From assembly GCA_943354475.1 (NCBI GenBank), contig CALRBT010000007.1:1-47442 (forward strand): DNA of 47,442 bases, read 5' to 3'. Origin of the DNA: Parcubacteria group bacterium (lineage in GTDB: Bacteria > Patescibacteriota > Minisyncoccia > Phycocordibacterales > CALRBT01). The notes below the pieces were generated by a model. That model ran no database searches. It saw only the letters and a program-made list of their open reading frames with translations, and had not been told where the DNA came from. The position numbers were made by a program, and so were the translations under genes. Positions within the stretch are counted from its first letter, which is position 1. Every line of letters starts with the position of its first letter. Below, in pieces: positions 7,892 to 16,654 of the stretch.

Positions 7892-8863
7892 ATGAATGAG
7901 GGTATTAAATTTTGGCTTTGGGCACTCATTGCACTGTTTGGTCTTTGGCTTCTCTCTGGTGGTTTAAACAGCGACTTTGCCAAAGGAGGTCCGTTCATTC
8001 ATCCACCTGCACCCCTTGGGTCAGGTTCCAGTTATGGTGATTTATCTGGGTACTCAATAATCCCAAGGGGAGACTTCACTATCGGAAGTTATGGTTCAAC
8101 GAACCAAATAAAAAACGCTAACGACCCACAAAGCATTCAAAAAGAAATTGATCGAGTTGCCTTGGAAATAAAGAAGGCCCAGGATGCTGCTGTAGCATCT
8201 GAGTATAAAGGGAAAATTTTTCTACGCTCAGGAAGCGTCTCAGGTACTAACGCAAACCGAGAGTACCTTGAAATAATTGTTGATTCAAATTTGAAAGAAA
8301 AAGTATCAATTACTGGCTGGCAGCTAAGAAGCACGATTACCTACAGAGGCGCAACGATAGGTAGGGCTGCATCGCTTCCAGTTAACGACCAAGTGAACGT
8401 TGAGGGCCCCGTTCTTGTGAGTGCTAATGACAGACTCTATATAAACTCAGGACGCTCCCCAATAGGAATATCTTTCAAAACAAACCTCTGTACCGGCTTC
8501 TTTGGACAGTTTCAAGAGTACACCCCATCACTACGCAACGATTGTCCAAGACCAATCGATCAGAGACGACCTCTAATTCCAAGTGATTTTGTTGACGCTT
8601 GTGAAGACTACCTCAGCAGGATGAGTAGTTGCAGAGTTCCAGTTGAATCAGTCCCTCCTGAAATCGGACGTGACTGCAACAATTACATTAGCAATAACGT
8701 TAATTACCAAAGCTGTATCCTCACCAACAAATATAACTCGGAGTTCAACAAGCCAGAGTGGCGTATCTTTCTCAAGCAGGATTCGAGACTTTGGAAAGAC
8801 AGACGTGATGTTATTCAACTTCTCGACCTAAAGGGTAAAATTGTTGATACGCTCACCTACTAA
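7892..8863 (+). CDS. Membrane-anchored surface protein with lamin-tail-domain-like region
   Basis: N-terminal TM; GKIFLRSGSVSGTNANREYLEIIV...VSITGWQLRS... and C-terminal DVIQLLDLKGKIVDTLTY resemble LTD strands. Confidence 0.55.
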   Translation: MNEGIKFWLWALIALFGLWLLSGGLNSDFAKGGPFIHPPAPLGSGSSYGDLSGYSIIPRGDFTIGSYGSTNQIKNANDPQSIQKEIDRVALEIKKAQDAAVASEYKGKIFLRSGSVSGTNANREYLEIIVDSNLKEKVSITGWQLRSTITYRGATIGRAASLPVNDQVNVEGPVLVSANDRLYINSGRSPIGISFKTNLCTGFFGQFQEYTPSLRNDCPRPIDQRRPLIPSDFVDACEDYLSRMSSCRVPVESVPPEIGRDCNNYISNNVNYQSCILTNKYNSEFNKPEWRIFLKQDSRLWKDRRDVIQLLDLKGKIVDTLTY

Positions 8864-8873
8864 GACCGCTGTG

Positions 8874-9359
8874 TTAGATATTTAAAATTCTGAAAAGAGC
8901 GATTCCAAGCGCTGTTGTTACATTGAGTGATTCCTTTTTACCTCGCATAGGAATCTCCAAAATAGAGTTGCATTCCAAAAGAACTTTTTGTGGAATACCA
9001 CTTGCTTCTGTTCCAATAATAATTGCCACGTTTTTATCTTTTGGTAATGTATATTCCTTATAGTCCATAGACCGAGTCGATTGCTCTATGGCAACAAGAT
9101 CAACTTTTTCTTTTTTAAGTTTCTGTAGTAGGTTGTCAACATCAACAACCTGTTCCCAAGGAACCATGAGCTCTGCACCGAGTGCTGACTTATGTAGGTC
9201 ACTACGAACCCTACCAAAACGATCAAGTGGTGTTGGTGTTGTTCCAACTAGATACACTTTATCAATTCCCACAGCGTCGGCAGTACGAAAAATAGCGCCA
9301 ACGTTGTGGACACTACGAATATCGAGAAGGATGAGATAAATTTTTGTTGTATTATTCAT
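8874..9359 (-). CDS. SpoU/TrmH family RNA 2'-O-methyltransferase
   Basis: LILLDIRSVHNVGAIFRTADAVGIDKVYLVG...AIIIGTEASGIPQKVLLECNSILEIPMRGKKESLNVTTALGIALF. Confidence 0.93.
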   Translation of the reverse strand: MNNTTKIYLILLDIRSVHNVGAIFRTADAVGIDKVYLVGTTPTPLDRFGRVRSDLHKSALGAELMVPWEQVVDVDNLLQKLKKEKVDLVAIEQSTRSMDYKEYTLPKDKNVAIIIGTEASGIPQKVLLECNSILEIPMRGKKESLNVTTALGIALFRILNI

Positions 9360-9497
9360 GTGATATATTTGCGCACTATAATAAAAATGGTGGATTATCA
9401 CAAGAAGGGTATGTCCGTCGTCTCCCCTTATACCCAAAGGGCATATACTCAAGAGCATGAGTGTTCCCTCATACCCAAGGGGCATGAGTGTTCCCTC

Positions 9498-9519
9498 AAG
9501 TGTTCGCTTCGCTCCCTTA
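9498..9519 (+). repeat. Direct repeat copy 1 flanking tRNA-Lys
   Basis: AAGTGTTCGCTTCGCTCCCTTA; copy 2 at 9712-9733 differs at one position. Confidence 0.8.
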
Positions 9520-9579
9520 ATTCTTGCCTGCGTTGTGATTTTCTAAAAAATGGTGTAGTTTTATTGATGTTATTCTAAT

Positions 9580-9652
9580 GCGCCCGTAGCTCAGTCGGTA
9601 GAGCAGTTGCCTTTTAAGCAATTGGTCGGAGGTTCGAGTCCTCCCGGGCGCA
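9580..9652 (+). tRNA. tRNA-Lys (anticodon TTT), CCA not encoded
   Basis: GCGCCCG/CGGGCGC acceptor, D arm AGCTCAGTCGGTAGAGC, anticodon loop CTTTTAA, T arm GGAGG-TTCGAGT-CCTCC. Confidence 0.96.
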
Positions 9653-9840
9653 CAACAAGCATAGCTTGTTTGCGCCCGAGCAAGGTGCTTATGCACCTTG
9701 CCCTAAAGGATAAGTGTTCGCTTTGCTCCCTTACGTGGAGGACGAGAAGAGGTTGAGTATGTCGCGCACAGTGAAGCAAGCACGACGCGAAACTTGTACA
9801 GCTCCCGTAGGGAGAGAGTCCTCTCCAGTATCTTTTTCCC
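9653..9840. repeat. tRNA-Lys 3' trailer: palindromes plus antisense acceptor/T-arm fragments
   Basis: CGGGCGCA(9645-9652)...ACAAGC-ata-GCTTGT...TGCGCCCG(9671-9678), then CAAGGTGC-ttat-GCACCTTG (9681-9700), then GGAGGACGAGAAGAGG, similar to antisense T arm GGAGGACTCGAACCTCC. Confidence 0.6.
9712..9733 (+). repeat. Direct repeat copy 2 flanking tRNA-Lys
   Basis: AAGTGTTCGCTTTGCTCCCTTA, 21/22 match to 9498-9519. Confidence 0.8.
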
Positions 9841-10788
9841 ATGTCCTCCCTTTCCCTTCTAGAAAACAAACTGCTCAACAAAAACATATCAGTTTTACCA
9901 ATTCCACTTAACCTAGGATCTGACAATTCCGATACAAATAACGCCCCACAATATCTATTAGATTCAGGTCTGACCTCAGCACTATCATCTCTCGGCATGC
10001 GCGTAACCAAGCTTCCTGCTATAAAAATTAAAAAGATTCACTCCACAGGCAAAGAAGAGCGATTCCAAGAGGTGGTAAAAATTAGCGAGGTGGTTCGTGA
10101 AATTGTAAAAACTGAAATTGATAAAGGTCAAACGATCCTTGCCCTTGGAGGAGATCACGCTATCTCAATTGGTACAATCGCAGGGGCTTCACAGGCGCTC
10201 TCTGGAGACCTTGGTGTTATCTGGATTGATGCCCATAGCGACATACAAACGAAAGAGTCGTCACTGAGTAAAAACGTTCATGGAATGCCAACAGCTGCTT
10301 TTCTAGGATTCTGTAATGACTTAGGAGTATGTGTTCCAACCAAAATTAAAAAAGAAAATATTCTCTACATTGGCCTCAAAGATCTCGATCAATTTGAAAT
10401 CGACACACTCCGTCAACATAACCTCAGCGCAATCACTATGTTCGATATTTTACAGGGTGGATTCTCTTCTGTAACCAAAGCAATCGACATACTCAACAAA
10501 CAAGTAAGTAATATTTGGATTAGTATGGATATGGATTCAATCGATAAACAATATGCACCTGGAGTTGCACTAGCAACCTCAGGAGGCTTCACCTATCGTG
10601 AAGTTACCAATCTCTTGAATTACATTGGCAAAACATCAAGTATAGTAGGAATGGATGTTGTTGAGATAAGTCCCGAGAAAGATATCGATGGCGTCACCTC
10701 AGGACTTGCCCTCGAACTAATCGCTTCTGGATTTGGATCAAAATATAACTGGTACAGTAGCGAGTATATGAAAAAGTACGGAAAGTGA
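9841..10788 (+). CDS. Arginase/agmatinase family (ureohydrolase)
   Basis: ILALGGDHAISIGTIAG, IWIDAHSDIQT, HGMPTAAFLG, IWISMDMDSIDKQYAPGVA. Confidence 0.92.
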   Translation: MSSLSLLENKLLNKNISVLPIPLNLGSDNSDTNNAPQYLLDSGLTSALSSLGMRVTKLPAIKIKKIHSTGKEERFQEVVKISEVVREIVKTEIDKGQTILALGGDHAISIGTIAGASQALSGDLGVIWIDAHSDIQTKESSLSKNVHGMPTAAFLGFCNDLGVCVPTKIKKENILYIGLKDLDQFEIDTLRQHNLSAITMFDILQGGFSSVTKAIDILNKQVSNIWISMDMDSIDKQYAPGVALATSGGFTYREVTNLLNYIGKTSSIVGMDVVEISPEKDIDGVTSGLALELIASGFGSKYNWYSSEYMKKYGK

Positions 10789-10889
10789 GTTCGATACAAA
10801 AAAATCAAACGGTGTGCTGTTTACCTTAATATATTATCCATGCTATAGTCTCGCCAGATAACGATACCCGGGTTAAATAGGAGCTTACT

Positions 10890-11231
10890 ATGGCAACCAT
10901 CTATAACGTAGAAATACCAAAAGATGCATGGGAGTTGGTCGCTCATTATATTTCAAATCAACTTTTACTTATCCAACAGCAACAAGACGAGTTTGGGGTA
11001 TGGCTTGTTGGGAATCTGTCTGTAACAGAAAGAACCAGAATCGCTGCCGAGAGCAGACTAAGGCTCATAGGTGCACTTTCCGTCATTAACTTCAAATTAA
11101 AGTTATCTGGACATGAATCAGACGCTTTGAGAGTTGAAGTGATTCTTGCAATCATTATCGAACAGGACACCAACCTCCCCATCACACGCGAACTTATTCA
11201 CAGAAGACACGAGGAGCTCAGAGGACAATAA
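10890..11231 (+). CDS. Hypothetical soluble protein, 113 aa
   Basis: ORF preceded by SD-like TAGGAG and followed by a strong terminator; no recognised family. Confidence 0.55.
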   Translation: MATIYNVEIPKDAWELVAHYISNQLLLIQQQQDEFGVWLVGNLSVTERTRIAAESRLRLIGALSVINFKLKLSGHESDALRVEVILAIIIEQDTNLPITRELIHRRHEELRGQ

Positions 11232-11253
11232 CAAAAGTGTGTCTGATGCCGAT

Positions 11254-11284
11254 AACACCCTCCCAAACTCCTTGGGAGGGTGTT
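11254..11284. terminator. Bidirectional rho-independent terminator
   Basis: AACACCCTCCCAA-actcc-TTGGGAGGGTGTT between convergent genes. Confidence 0.85.
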
Positions 11285-11294
11285 AAAAATTAAC

Positions 11295-11903
11295 CTATCT
11301 TCTTCCTTTCCTACCCCGCCAAACTTCCACAACAACCGGAACAAAGGAGACAACGATAATTCCAAGTGTGATTGGTAACAGGTAATGATCAATGTTTGGA
11401 ATTACTTTTCCTAAATAAAAACCCAGAACAGGGAGCGATATTCCCCATATTAGTGCACCAATAACATTAAATCTGAAAAACTTCTTGTACTCCATCTTAC
11501 CAATACCGGCAACTACCGGTACAAGGGTTCGAACAATCGGTACGAATCTAGCCATAATAATCGCCTTGGCTCCATACTTTTGATAAAAAACTTCTGCACG
11601 CTCTGCGTGTTTTTTGTTAAACAACCATGAGTCCTCTCGGTTAAATATCTTAGGTCCAAGAGTACTCCCCAACCAGTACCCAACGCTATCCCCTGTAATT
11701 GCTGCAATAATAATGATCGGTACTAGTATCCAAATGTTGAGTACACCAAGGGATGCCAATAAACCTGCAGTGAAGAGCAGACTATCCCCCGGTAAGAACA
11801 TACCAATAAGTAGTCCTGATTCAGCAAATACCACAGCAAATATCCCCATGTAGCCTAGAGCTCTTATGAAGGTTTCAATATCAAAATGAATTAAGTTCTC
11901 CAT
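11295..11903 (-). CDS. DedA family (SNARE-associated) membrane protein
   Basis: FAESGLLIGMFLPGDSLLFTAGLLAS...GDSVGYWLGSTLGPKIF...IIMARFVPIVRTLVPVVAGIGKMEYKKFFRFNVIGALIWG. Confidence 0.95.
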   Translation of the reverse strand: MENLIHFDIETFIRALGYMGIFAVVFAESGLLIGMFLPGDSLLFTAGLLASLGVLNIWILVPIIIIAAITGDSVGYWLGSTLGPKIFNREDSWLFNKKHAERAEVFYQKYGAKAIIMARFVPIVRTLVPVVAGIGKMEYKKFFRFNVIGALIWGISLPVLGFYLGKVIPNIDHYLLPITLGIIVVSFVPVVVEVWRGRKGRR

Positions 11904-12619
11904 TATAGTTTTAATATCAATCTCTCAAGTCCCACATCAAACTCTTCTATTCCTCTCCTTGCATTATGGTACACCATAATAAGTCCTGAGGATAATACCT
12001 TTAGTTCTTCCTGTGAGTAATTCTTTAAAAATCCTTTTGTTTTTCCTTCAACGAATGGTTTTAGCCCCGTACTCTCTCCGGCTTTAGTTTCCCTGACTAA
12101 CAACATACTTTTTACCTGCCAAAAAAGTAGCGGCAGTAACACCTCAGCGACAATCCCCGCTCTTCCAGCTCTCTGATAGAGAACCCAGAGTCCACCACGA
12201 TCTCTTCTCCCCAAAGCGTCTGTTAGAGCAAACGTGTTGAAAGATTCTTTAGCTGGCAACTTTCCGACTGAGAATTCTTGGATTCGTTTCGTAACTTTTC
12301 CAAGTAGAGTTAACTCCTCTTTATCAAAAATGATTTCAATTACAATAAAAATGTTCTTCGAGCTCTCAAACTCTTCTAATTTCTCAAGGAGTAGCTCCTT
12401 GACCCCACCTTCCTTAAAAAGGTTGTCGACTAGTACGACATATTGCTTTTCAAATAAACCCTGAATGGAAACAAACTCATCAAGTCCTCCAAGTAAGATA
12501 TCTTCTTGTTTTACCGCAATGACGGTAAGCTCCGGCTTCTTTAAAAGAATAGCCGCAAGCATGCCTTGGTACTTTTCCCGAAGTTTTAAGTTGTCGTCAC
12601 CATGAAGAACGTAGAGCAT
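11903..12619 (-). CDS. holA: DNA polymerase III delta subunit-like protein
   Basis: MLYVLHGDDNLKLREKYQGML... with ATPase-delta-like organisation and C-terminal all-helical region (LLFWQVKSMLLVRE...YSQEELKVLSSGLIMVYHNARRG). Confidence 0.65.
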   Translation of the reverse strand: MLYVLHGDDNLKLREKYQGMLAAILLKKPELTVIAVKQEDILLGGLDEFVSIQGLFEKQYVVLVDNLFKEGGVKELLLEKLEEFESSKNIFIVIEIIFDKEELTLLGKVTKRIQEFSVGKLPAKESFNTFALTDALGRRDRGGLWVLYQRAGRAGIVAEVLLPLLFWQVKSMLLVRETKAGESTGLKPFVEGKTKGFLKNYSQEELKVLSSGLIMVYHNARRGIEEFDVGLERLILKL

Positions 12620-12726
12620 AAATTATATTATAGATGTTAGGGTACAGGTTTAAATACAGAAACAATAGTTCTTGAATTTTACGTCGGTTTTTTCCTAACC
12701 TCTAAAAGCTATCACCTACACCCTAG

Positions 12727-15132
12727 TTATCCAAGTTCTCCCCAGCGCACTCCTTTTACCGACTGGGCTATACAAGTAATGCCACCGATTTTTTCAGGCT
12801 CCAGAACTCCCTCCATGATTTTTTTAATTTTTGGAGCAACGACCTCATAAACTTTTTTGTTAATCTCAAAAACAAGTTCGTCGTGCACTTGTAGTATCAG
12901 AAAAATGTTTTTCTCCATTTTTTCTTTTGCAATATATTCGTCAATTCTGGCCATTGCGATCTTGATGATATCTGCGTTTGTCCCTTGGATTGGTGCATTA
13001 ATAGCTGTTCGCTCTGCGGCAGCTTTAATAAATTGAATCGACGAGCGTATTCCTTCAAAGTATCTACGTCTGCCAAAAAACGTCTCCGTGTATCCCTTTC
13101 TGGCTGCTTCAGCTTTAACTTTATCAAGATACTTCGCTAAACCTTCAAACTTATTAAAATATTCGTCGTAGAATATTTGAGCCTCAGCTCTTGTTGTTCC
13201 AAGGGATGCACGAAGTGCATTGATCCCCATCCCATAGAGAATCCCGAAGTTGATTACTTTTGCCTTACGACGCATCTCACTGTCAACCAGATCAGGTGCA
13301 ACATTAAAGACCTGGGATGCGACTGCACGGTGAACATCTCCTCCTTCACGAAATATCTGAAGCAGCTTCTGATCCTCCGAGAGAAATGCAGCGATACGTA
13401 GTTCAATTTGTGAATAATCAAAAGCAGCTAAAACAAATCCTTCTTCTGCAACGAAGGCGTTCCTGATTTTTTTACCCTGTTCGCTCTTAACGGGAATATT
13501 CTGAACATTCGGACCCTCTGATGACATGCGCCCCGTTGTGGTACCTGCTTGTATAAACCGTGGATGCAATCTGCCATCATCTCCGACTTGATTTGGAATT
13601 GTATCAATATAGGTACCAAGGAGTTTCTGTAGTTCACGATATTTCAATATTTCTTCAATGATTGGGTGTGACTCTCGCATCTTCTCAAGCTCTGATTCTT
13701 TGGTTGATTTTACCCCTGTTGAAGTTTTCTTATGATTCTTCAGTGCCAAGCCCATATGGTCAAAGAGGACAACGCCCATTTGCTTGGGCGAGTTGATGTT
13801 AAATTCCTCTCCTGCCATCTGCCATATCTTTTTCTCGAGGGCGTCTGAAAGTGTATGGTACTCCCCTGAGAGTTCTCGCAAATAGTCCTTATCAATTTTT
13901 ACTCCACGTTTTTGCATCTTCTCGATGATTGGAATAAGTGGGAGTTCTATCTGCTCATAAACAAACTCCAATTTCCTATGGACGATTTCTTTTAGAATAA
14001 TCTCGCGCGCATCGGTGAACGACTTCGTCTTAGCAAAAAATAAAATGTCATCAAGGTTTGGGTTACTAATGTTTGAGTCTATAACCCAAAGAGCAATGGC
14101 AACCTTTTTAAATTCCAAAGGGTCAATTACCTCAGTTGGTAGTGACAAACCACCCTGTTCTGGAGCTGACTCTGGTTTCTTGCCCTGTAATACCTCTTTT
14201 AATCGTGCACCTAAAGTCCTAAACTCAAGTGTTCTAAATAACTCTTCTACCCGATCAAATGACACGCTCTCCTTCCATGTAAGTATCGGTAAACTAAAAT
14301 CAATCGGTGCGTCGAGTCTGATGGTCGCCAACATTTTTGAGAACAGTGCCTCTTCTTCACCGTTTTCGAGAAGCTCAATAATCCGTGGACTGATACCAAC
14401 CTTGGTAAATTGTTTCTTATCTGTTTTTAATGCTTTATAAATCCCCTCAATGGTACCGAACTCTTTAATAAGAATTGTCGCCGTCTTCTCACCAATACCT
14501 GTAATACCAATAATATTATCTGATGGATCACCACGAAGACCTTTATAGTCAGGGAGGAGTTTGGGTGGAAACCCAAAGCGCTCTTCAACTGCTTCTTGAT
14601 TATAGAGAATGGTGTCTTTAATTCCCTTTTTAAGGGTATATACCATAACCTTGTCATTATCTATCAGCTGCATCGTGTCCATGTCTCCTGAGGCAATAAT
14701 AATATCGATGTCCTTTCGTTCCTTCATTATATGAACAATGGTTCCCAACATATCGTCTGCCTCAAAACCTGGCATTTCATAAATTGGAATATTGAATGAG
14801 GTAAAGACGTCCCGCGATGTATTCATTTGAACAACAAGTGCGTCGTCTGCCTTTTTGCGTCCCGCTTTATATTCTTTATAGGCTTCGTGTCGATACGTTG
14901 GCCCTGGCAGGTCGTAACAAGCAACGAGATAGTCTGGTTTTAGCTCGTCGATAATTTTAATGAGCATTGACGAGAGTCCATAGAGCGCTCCTGTTGGCTC
15001 ACCTTTTGATGATGCAAAGTCAGGAAGTGCGTGGTATGCGCGGTGGAGAATCGCGTGGGCATCAAGAAGGACCAGTCGTTTCTTTGGAGTTTTATTTTCC
15101 TTTGTTTTCTCTTTTGTTTTTTTAGCCACCAT
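12727..15132 (-). CDS. polA: DNA polymerase I (5'-nuclease + polymerase)
   Basis: N-terminal RLVLLDAHAILHRAYHAL...GDMDTMQLID...GLRGDPSDNIIGITGIGEKTA; polymerase motifs DYSQIELRIAAF, RRKAKVINFGILYGMG, QVHDELVFE. Confidence 0.97.
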   Translation of the reverse strand: MVAKKTKEKTKENKTPKKRLVLLDAHAILHRAYHALPDFASSKGEPTGALYGLSSMLIKIIDELKPDYLVACYDLPGPTYRHEAYKEYKAGRKKADDALVVQMNTSRDVFTSFNIPIYEMPGFEADDMLGTIVHIMKERKDIDIIIASGDMDTMQLIDNDKVMVYTLKKGIKDTILYNQEAVEERFGFPPKLLPDYKGLRGDPSDNIIGITGIGEKTATILIKEFGTIEGIYKALKTDKKQFTKVGISPRIIELLENGEEEALFSKMLATIRLDAPIDFSLPILTWKESVSFDRVEELFRTLEFRTLGARLKEVLQGKKPESAPEQGGLSLPTEVIDPLEFKKVAIALWVIDSNISNPNLDDILFFAKTKSFTDAREIILKEIVHRKLEFVYEQIELPLIPIIEKMQKRGVKIDKDYLRELSGEYHTLSDALEKKIWQMAGEEFNINSPKQMGVVLFDHMGLALKNHKKTSTGVKSTKESELEKMRESHPIIEEILKYRELQKLLGTYIDTIPNQVGDDGRLHPRFIQAGTTTGRMSSEGPNVQNIPVKSEQGKKIRNAFVAEEGFVLAAFDYSQIELRIAAFLSEDQKLLQIFREGGDVHRAVASQVFNVAPDLVDSEMRRKAKVINFGILYGMGINALRASLGTTRAEAQIFYDEYFNKFEGLAKYLDKVKAEAARKGYTETFFGRRRYFEGIRSSIQFIKAAAERTAINAPIQGTNADIIKIAMARIDEYIAKEKMEKNIFLILQVHDELVFEINKKVYEVVAPKIKKIMEGVLEPEKIGGITCIAQSVKGVRWGELG

Positions 15133-15134
15133 GA

Positions 15135-15569
15135 TTAGTAGGTTATCTCACGCACTCCTTCGTCAATAAACATAAATTTAAGTTCAGTTTTTTCTTTCGG
15201 TAAAACTTCTTGTACTCGCTCAGGCCACTCAAGAAATATGATGTTTTTAGGATTTTTCAGTATTTCTATCCAACCAAGATTGGAAAGTTCTTTTCCACTC
15301 TCTAGTCGATAGGCATCAATGTGAATCAGATGCTCGAAAGCTTGTCCTTCTAGTTTGTAAATCTTTTCAATAACAAAGGTTGGACTTGTCACTGTATCGG
15401 TTAGACCGAAGGCCTTGGCGACCGCTTTTGTAAAAGCGGTCTTACCTGCGCCAAGATCTCCCTGAAGCGTTACTAGTTTTGCACTATCAAGGCTTGGTTT
15501 GGTGCTTAAAACAAACTCCCGAGCAAAGGTTTCTAATTCTTCCAGAGAGTTACATCGCCTCTTTTCCAT
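15135..15569 (-). CDS. tsaE: tRNA threonylcarbamoyladenosine biosynthesis ATPase TsaE
   Basis: LVTLQGDLGAGKTAFTKAVAKAFG...VTSPTFVIEKIY...HIDAYRL...IIFLEWPER. Confidence 0.95.
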   Translation of the reverse strand: MEKRRCNSLEELETFAREFVLSTKPSLDSAKLVTLQGDLGAGKTAFTKAVAKAFGLTDTVTSPTFVIEKIYKLEGQAFEHLIHIDAYRLESGKELSNLGWIEILKNPKNIIFLEWPERVQEVLPKEKTELKFMFIDEGVREITY

Positions 15570-15606
15570 GTCTCAATTCTATCCTACTGCCTCCGAAAAG
15601 CGAAAA

Positions 15607-15630
15607 GACGGCAACCTTGCGGTTGCCGTC
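15607..15630 (-). terminator. Rho-independent terminator
   Basis: GACGGCAACC-ttgc-GGTTGCCGTC, followed by TTTT on the minus strand. Confidence 0.75.
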
Positions 15631-15652
15631 TACCACCATACTTGGTGGATAT

Positions 15653-16102
15653 TCACCTAAAACATAAAACTGACCTTGCACAATTCCTGGCCCAGTACTC
15701 TTGCTCATATTGCTCACGGGCTTTGTTCTCTGCAAGGCCACGCAGGTATGCCGCTCGAGCTCCTGAGTTGTTGTTAAATGAGCCATAGGTCCCAACATTA
15801 GCCAAACCAGTATAGTACGCCCTCCGCTCAAGCCTGTATTGATTATGCTCCTGAGCATACCCGAGACGGGCCAGTTGCCGAGTGCAGGACTCCACCAGCT
15901 CCCTCGTAAAGGCTGCTGCAACCCCAGGGTTGTCCGCGAACGGGTTGGGGTTCTTAAGGGCCTCACAGGTGCTGATATTCAGCACTGTAAGTGAACTCCC
16001 TCCAGTAGGAACAACAGCTACTGCTGGTGGGTTCATTACTATCGTGCAAGCCCCGCTAAAAAGCGTAAGGAGGGCAAGCAGAGCGTATCGAACTATTTTC
16101 AT
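15653..16102 (-). CDS. Small lipoprotein of unknown function
   Basis: MKIVRYALLALLTLFSGAC lipobox-type signal; rest A/R/N-rich; strong promoter upstream. Confidence 0.6.
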   Translation of the reverse strand: MKIVRYALLALLTLFSGACTIVMNPPAVAVVPTGGSSLTVLNISTCEALKNPNPFADNPGVAAAFTRELVESCTRQLARLGYAQEHNQYRLERRAYYTGLANVGTYGSFNNNSGARAAYLRGLAENKAREQYEQEYWARNCARSVLCFR

Positions 16103-16156
16103 TGCTTTGGCCTCCTGCCAATAAGGTTGTGGCACCGAGTGCCGTTTCTACCCTTA

Positions 16157-16186
16157 ATTATAACCTATATAAATGTATTTTGTCAA
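16157..16186 (-). promoter_or_regulatory. Minus-strand promoter TTGACA-18-TATAAT
   Basis: Reverse complement of ATTATA (16157-16162) and TGTCAA (16181-16186). Confidence 0.7.
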
Positions 16187-16194
16187 GATATTAT

Positions 16195-16224
16195 TTGACT
16201 TATGTTGACATTCTTGTATATACT
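16195..16224 (+). promoter_or_regulatory. Plus-strand promoter TTGACT-18-TATACT
   Basis: TTGACT 16195-16200, TATACT 16219-16224. Confidence 0.65.
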
Positions 16225-16235
16225 AGATTTAGAGT

Positions 16236-16625
16236 TTGGGCAGTGTGCTTATACAACCTCCAGCAAGGAATCAAGTCGTGATACCAGTACCAAATACCGT
16301 AGATATTCTCTGGATACTTCTTTTCGCCTTTGTTTTTAACGGAATTCCAGCTTTCATGTTTACAATAGTTGCGATCCATACGAGTTGGACTAAGACGATG
16401 TGGTCTCTGGTTGGGGTGGCTTGCTTTAGTGTGTTCCTACCGTTTTCCGTTACGTTTTCTGTTGCGCTAAAATACTTCTTGTTGAGTAATTATTGTCCAG
16501 ATGCGATAGATGCAATTGGCCTTATCAGTCTGGTATCGACCACTGGCATGAACGTGGTAGGCCTGGTACTTGGAACTATGCTCTTATGGATAATTTACTT
16601 TGTTAAGCGCAGACAACGCACATAG
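16236..16625 (+). CDS. Small membrane protein (about 3 TM) of unknown function
   Basis: Three long hydrophobic segments, own promoter and terminator. Confidence 0.55.
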   Translation: MGSVLIQPPARNQVVIPVPNTVDILWILLFAFVFNGIPAFMFTIVAIHTSWTKTMWSLVGVACFSVFLPFSVTFSVALKYFLLSNYCPDAIDAIGLISLVSTTGMNVVGLVLGTMLLWIIYFVKRRQRT

Positions 16626-16631
16626 AGACCC

Positions 16632-16654
16632 AAGGGCGGCCGTCGGCCGCCCTT
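16632..16654 (+). terminator. Rho-independent terminator
   Basis: AAGGGCGGCC-gtc-GGCCGCCCTT. Confidence 0.75.

Noticed and set aside
9360-9485. N-terminal extension of the SpoU/TrmH ORF (MPLGYEGTLMLLSICPLGIRG...)
   Set aside because: Translates the upstream repeat tract; the family homology begins at MNNTTKIYLILLDIRS (start 9359).
9591-10010. Minus-strand 139-aa ORF containing RPGGLEPPTNCLKGNCSTD
   Set aside because: Antisense of tRNA-Lys and the start of the arginase-family gene; spurious.
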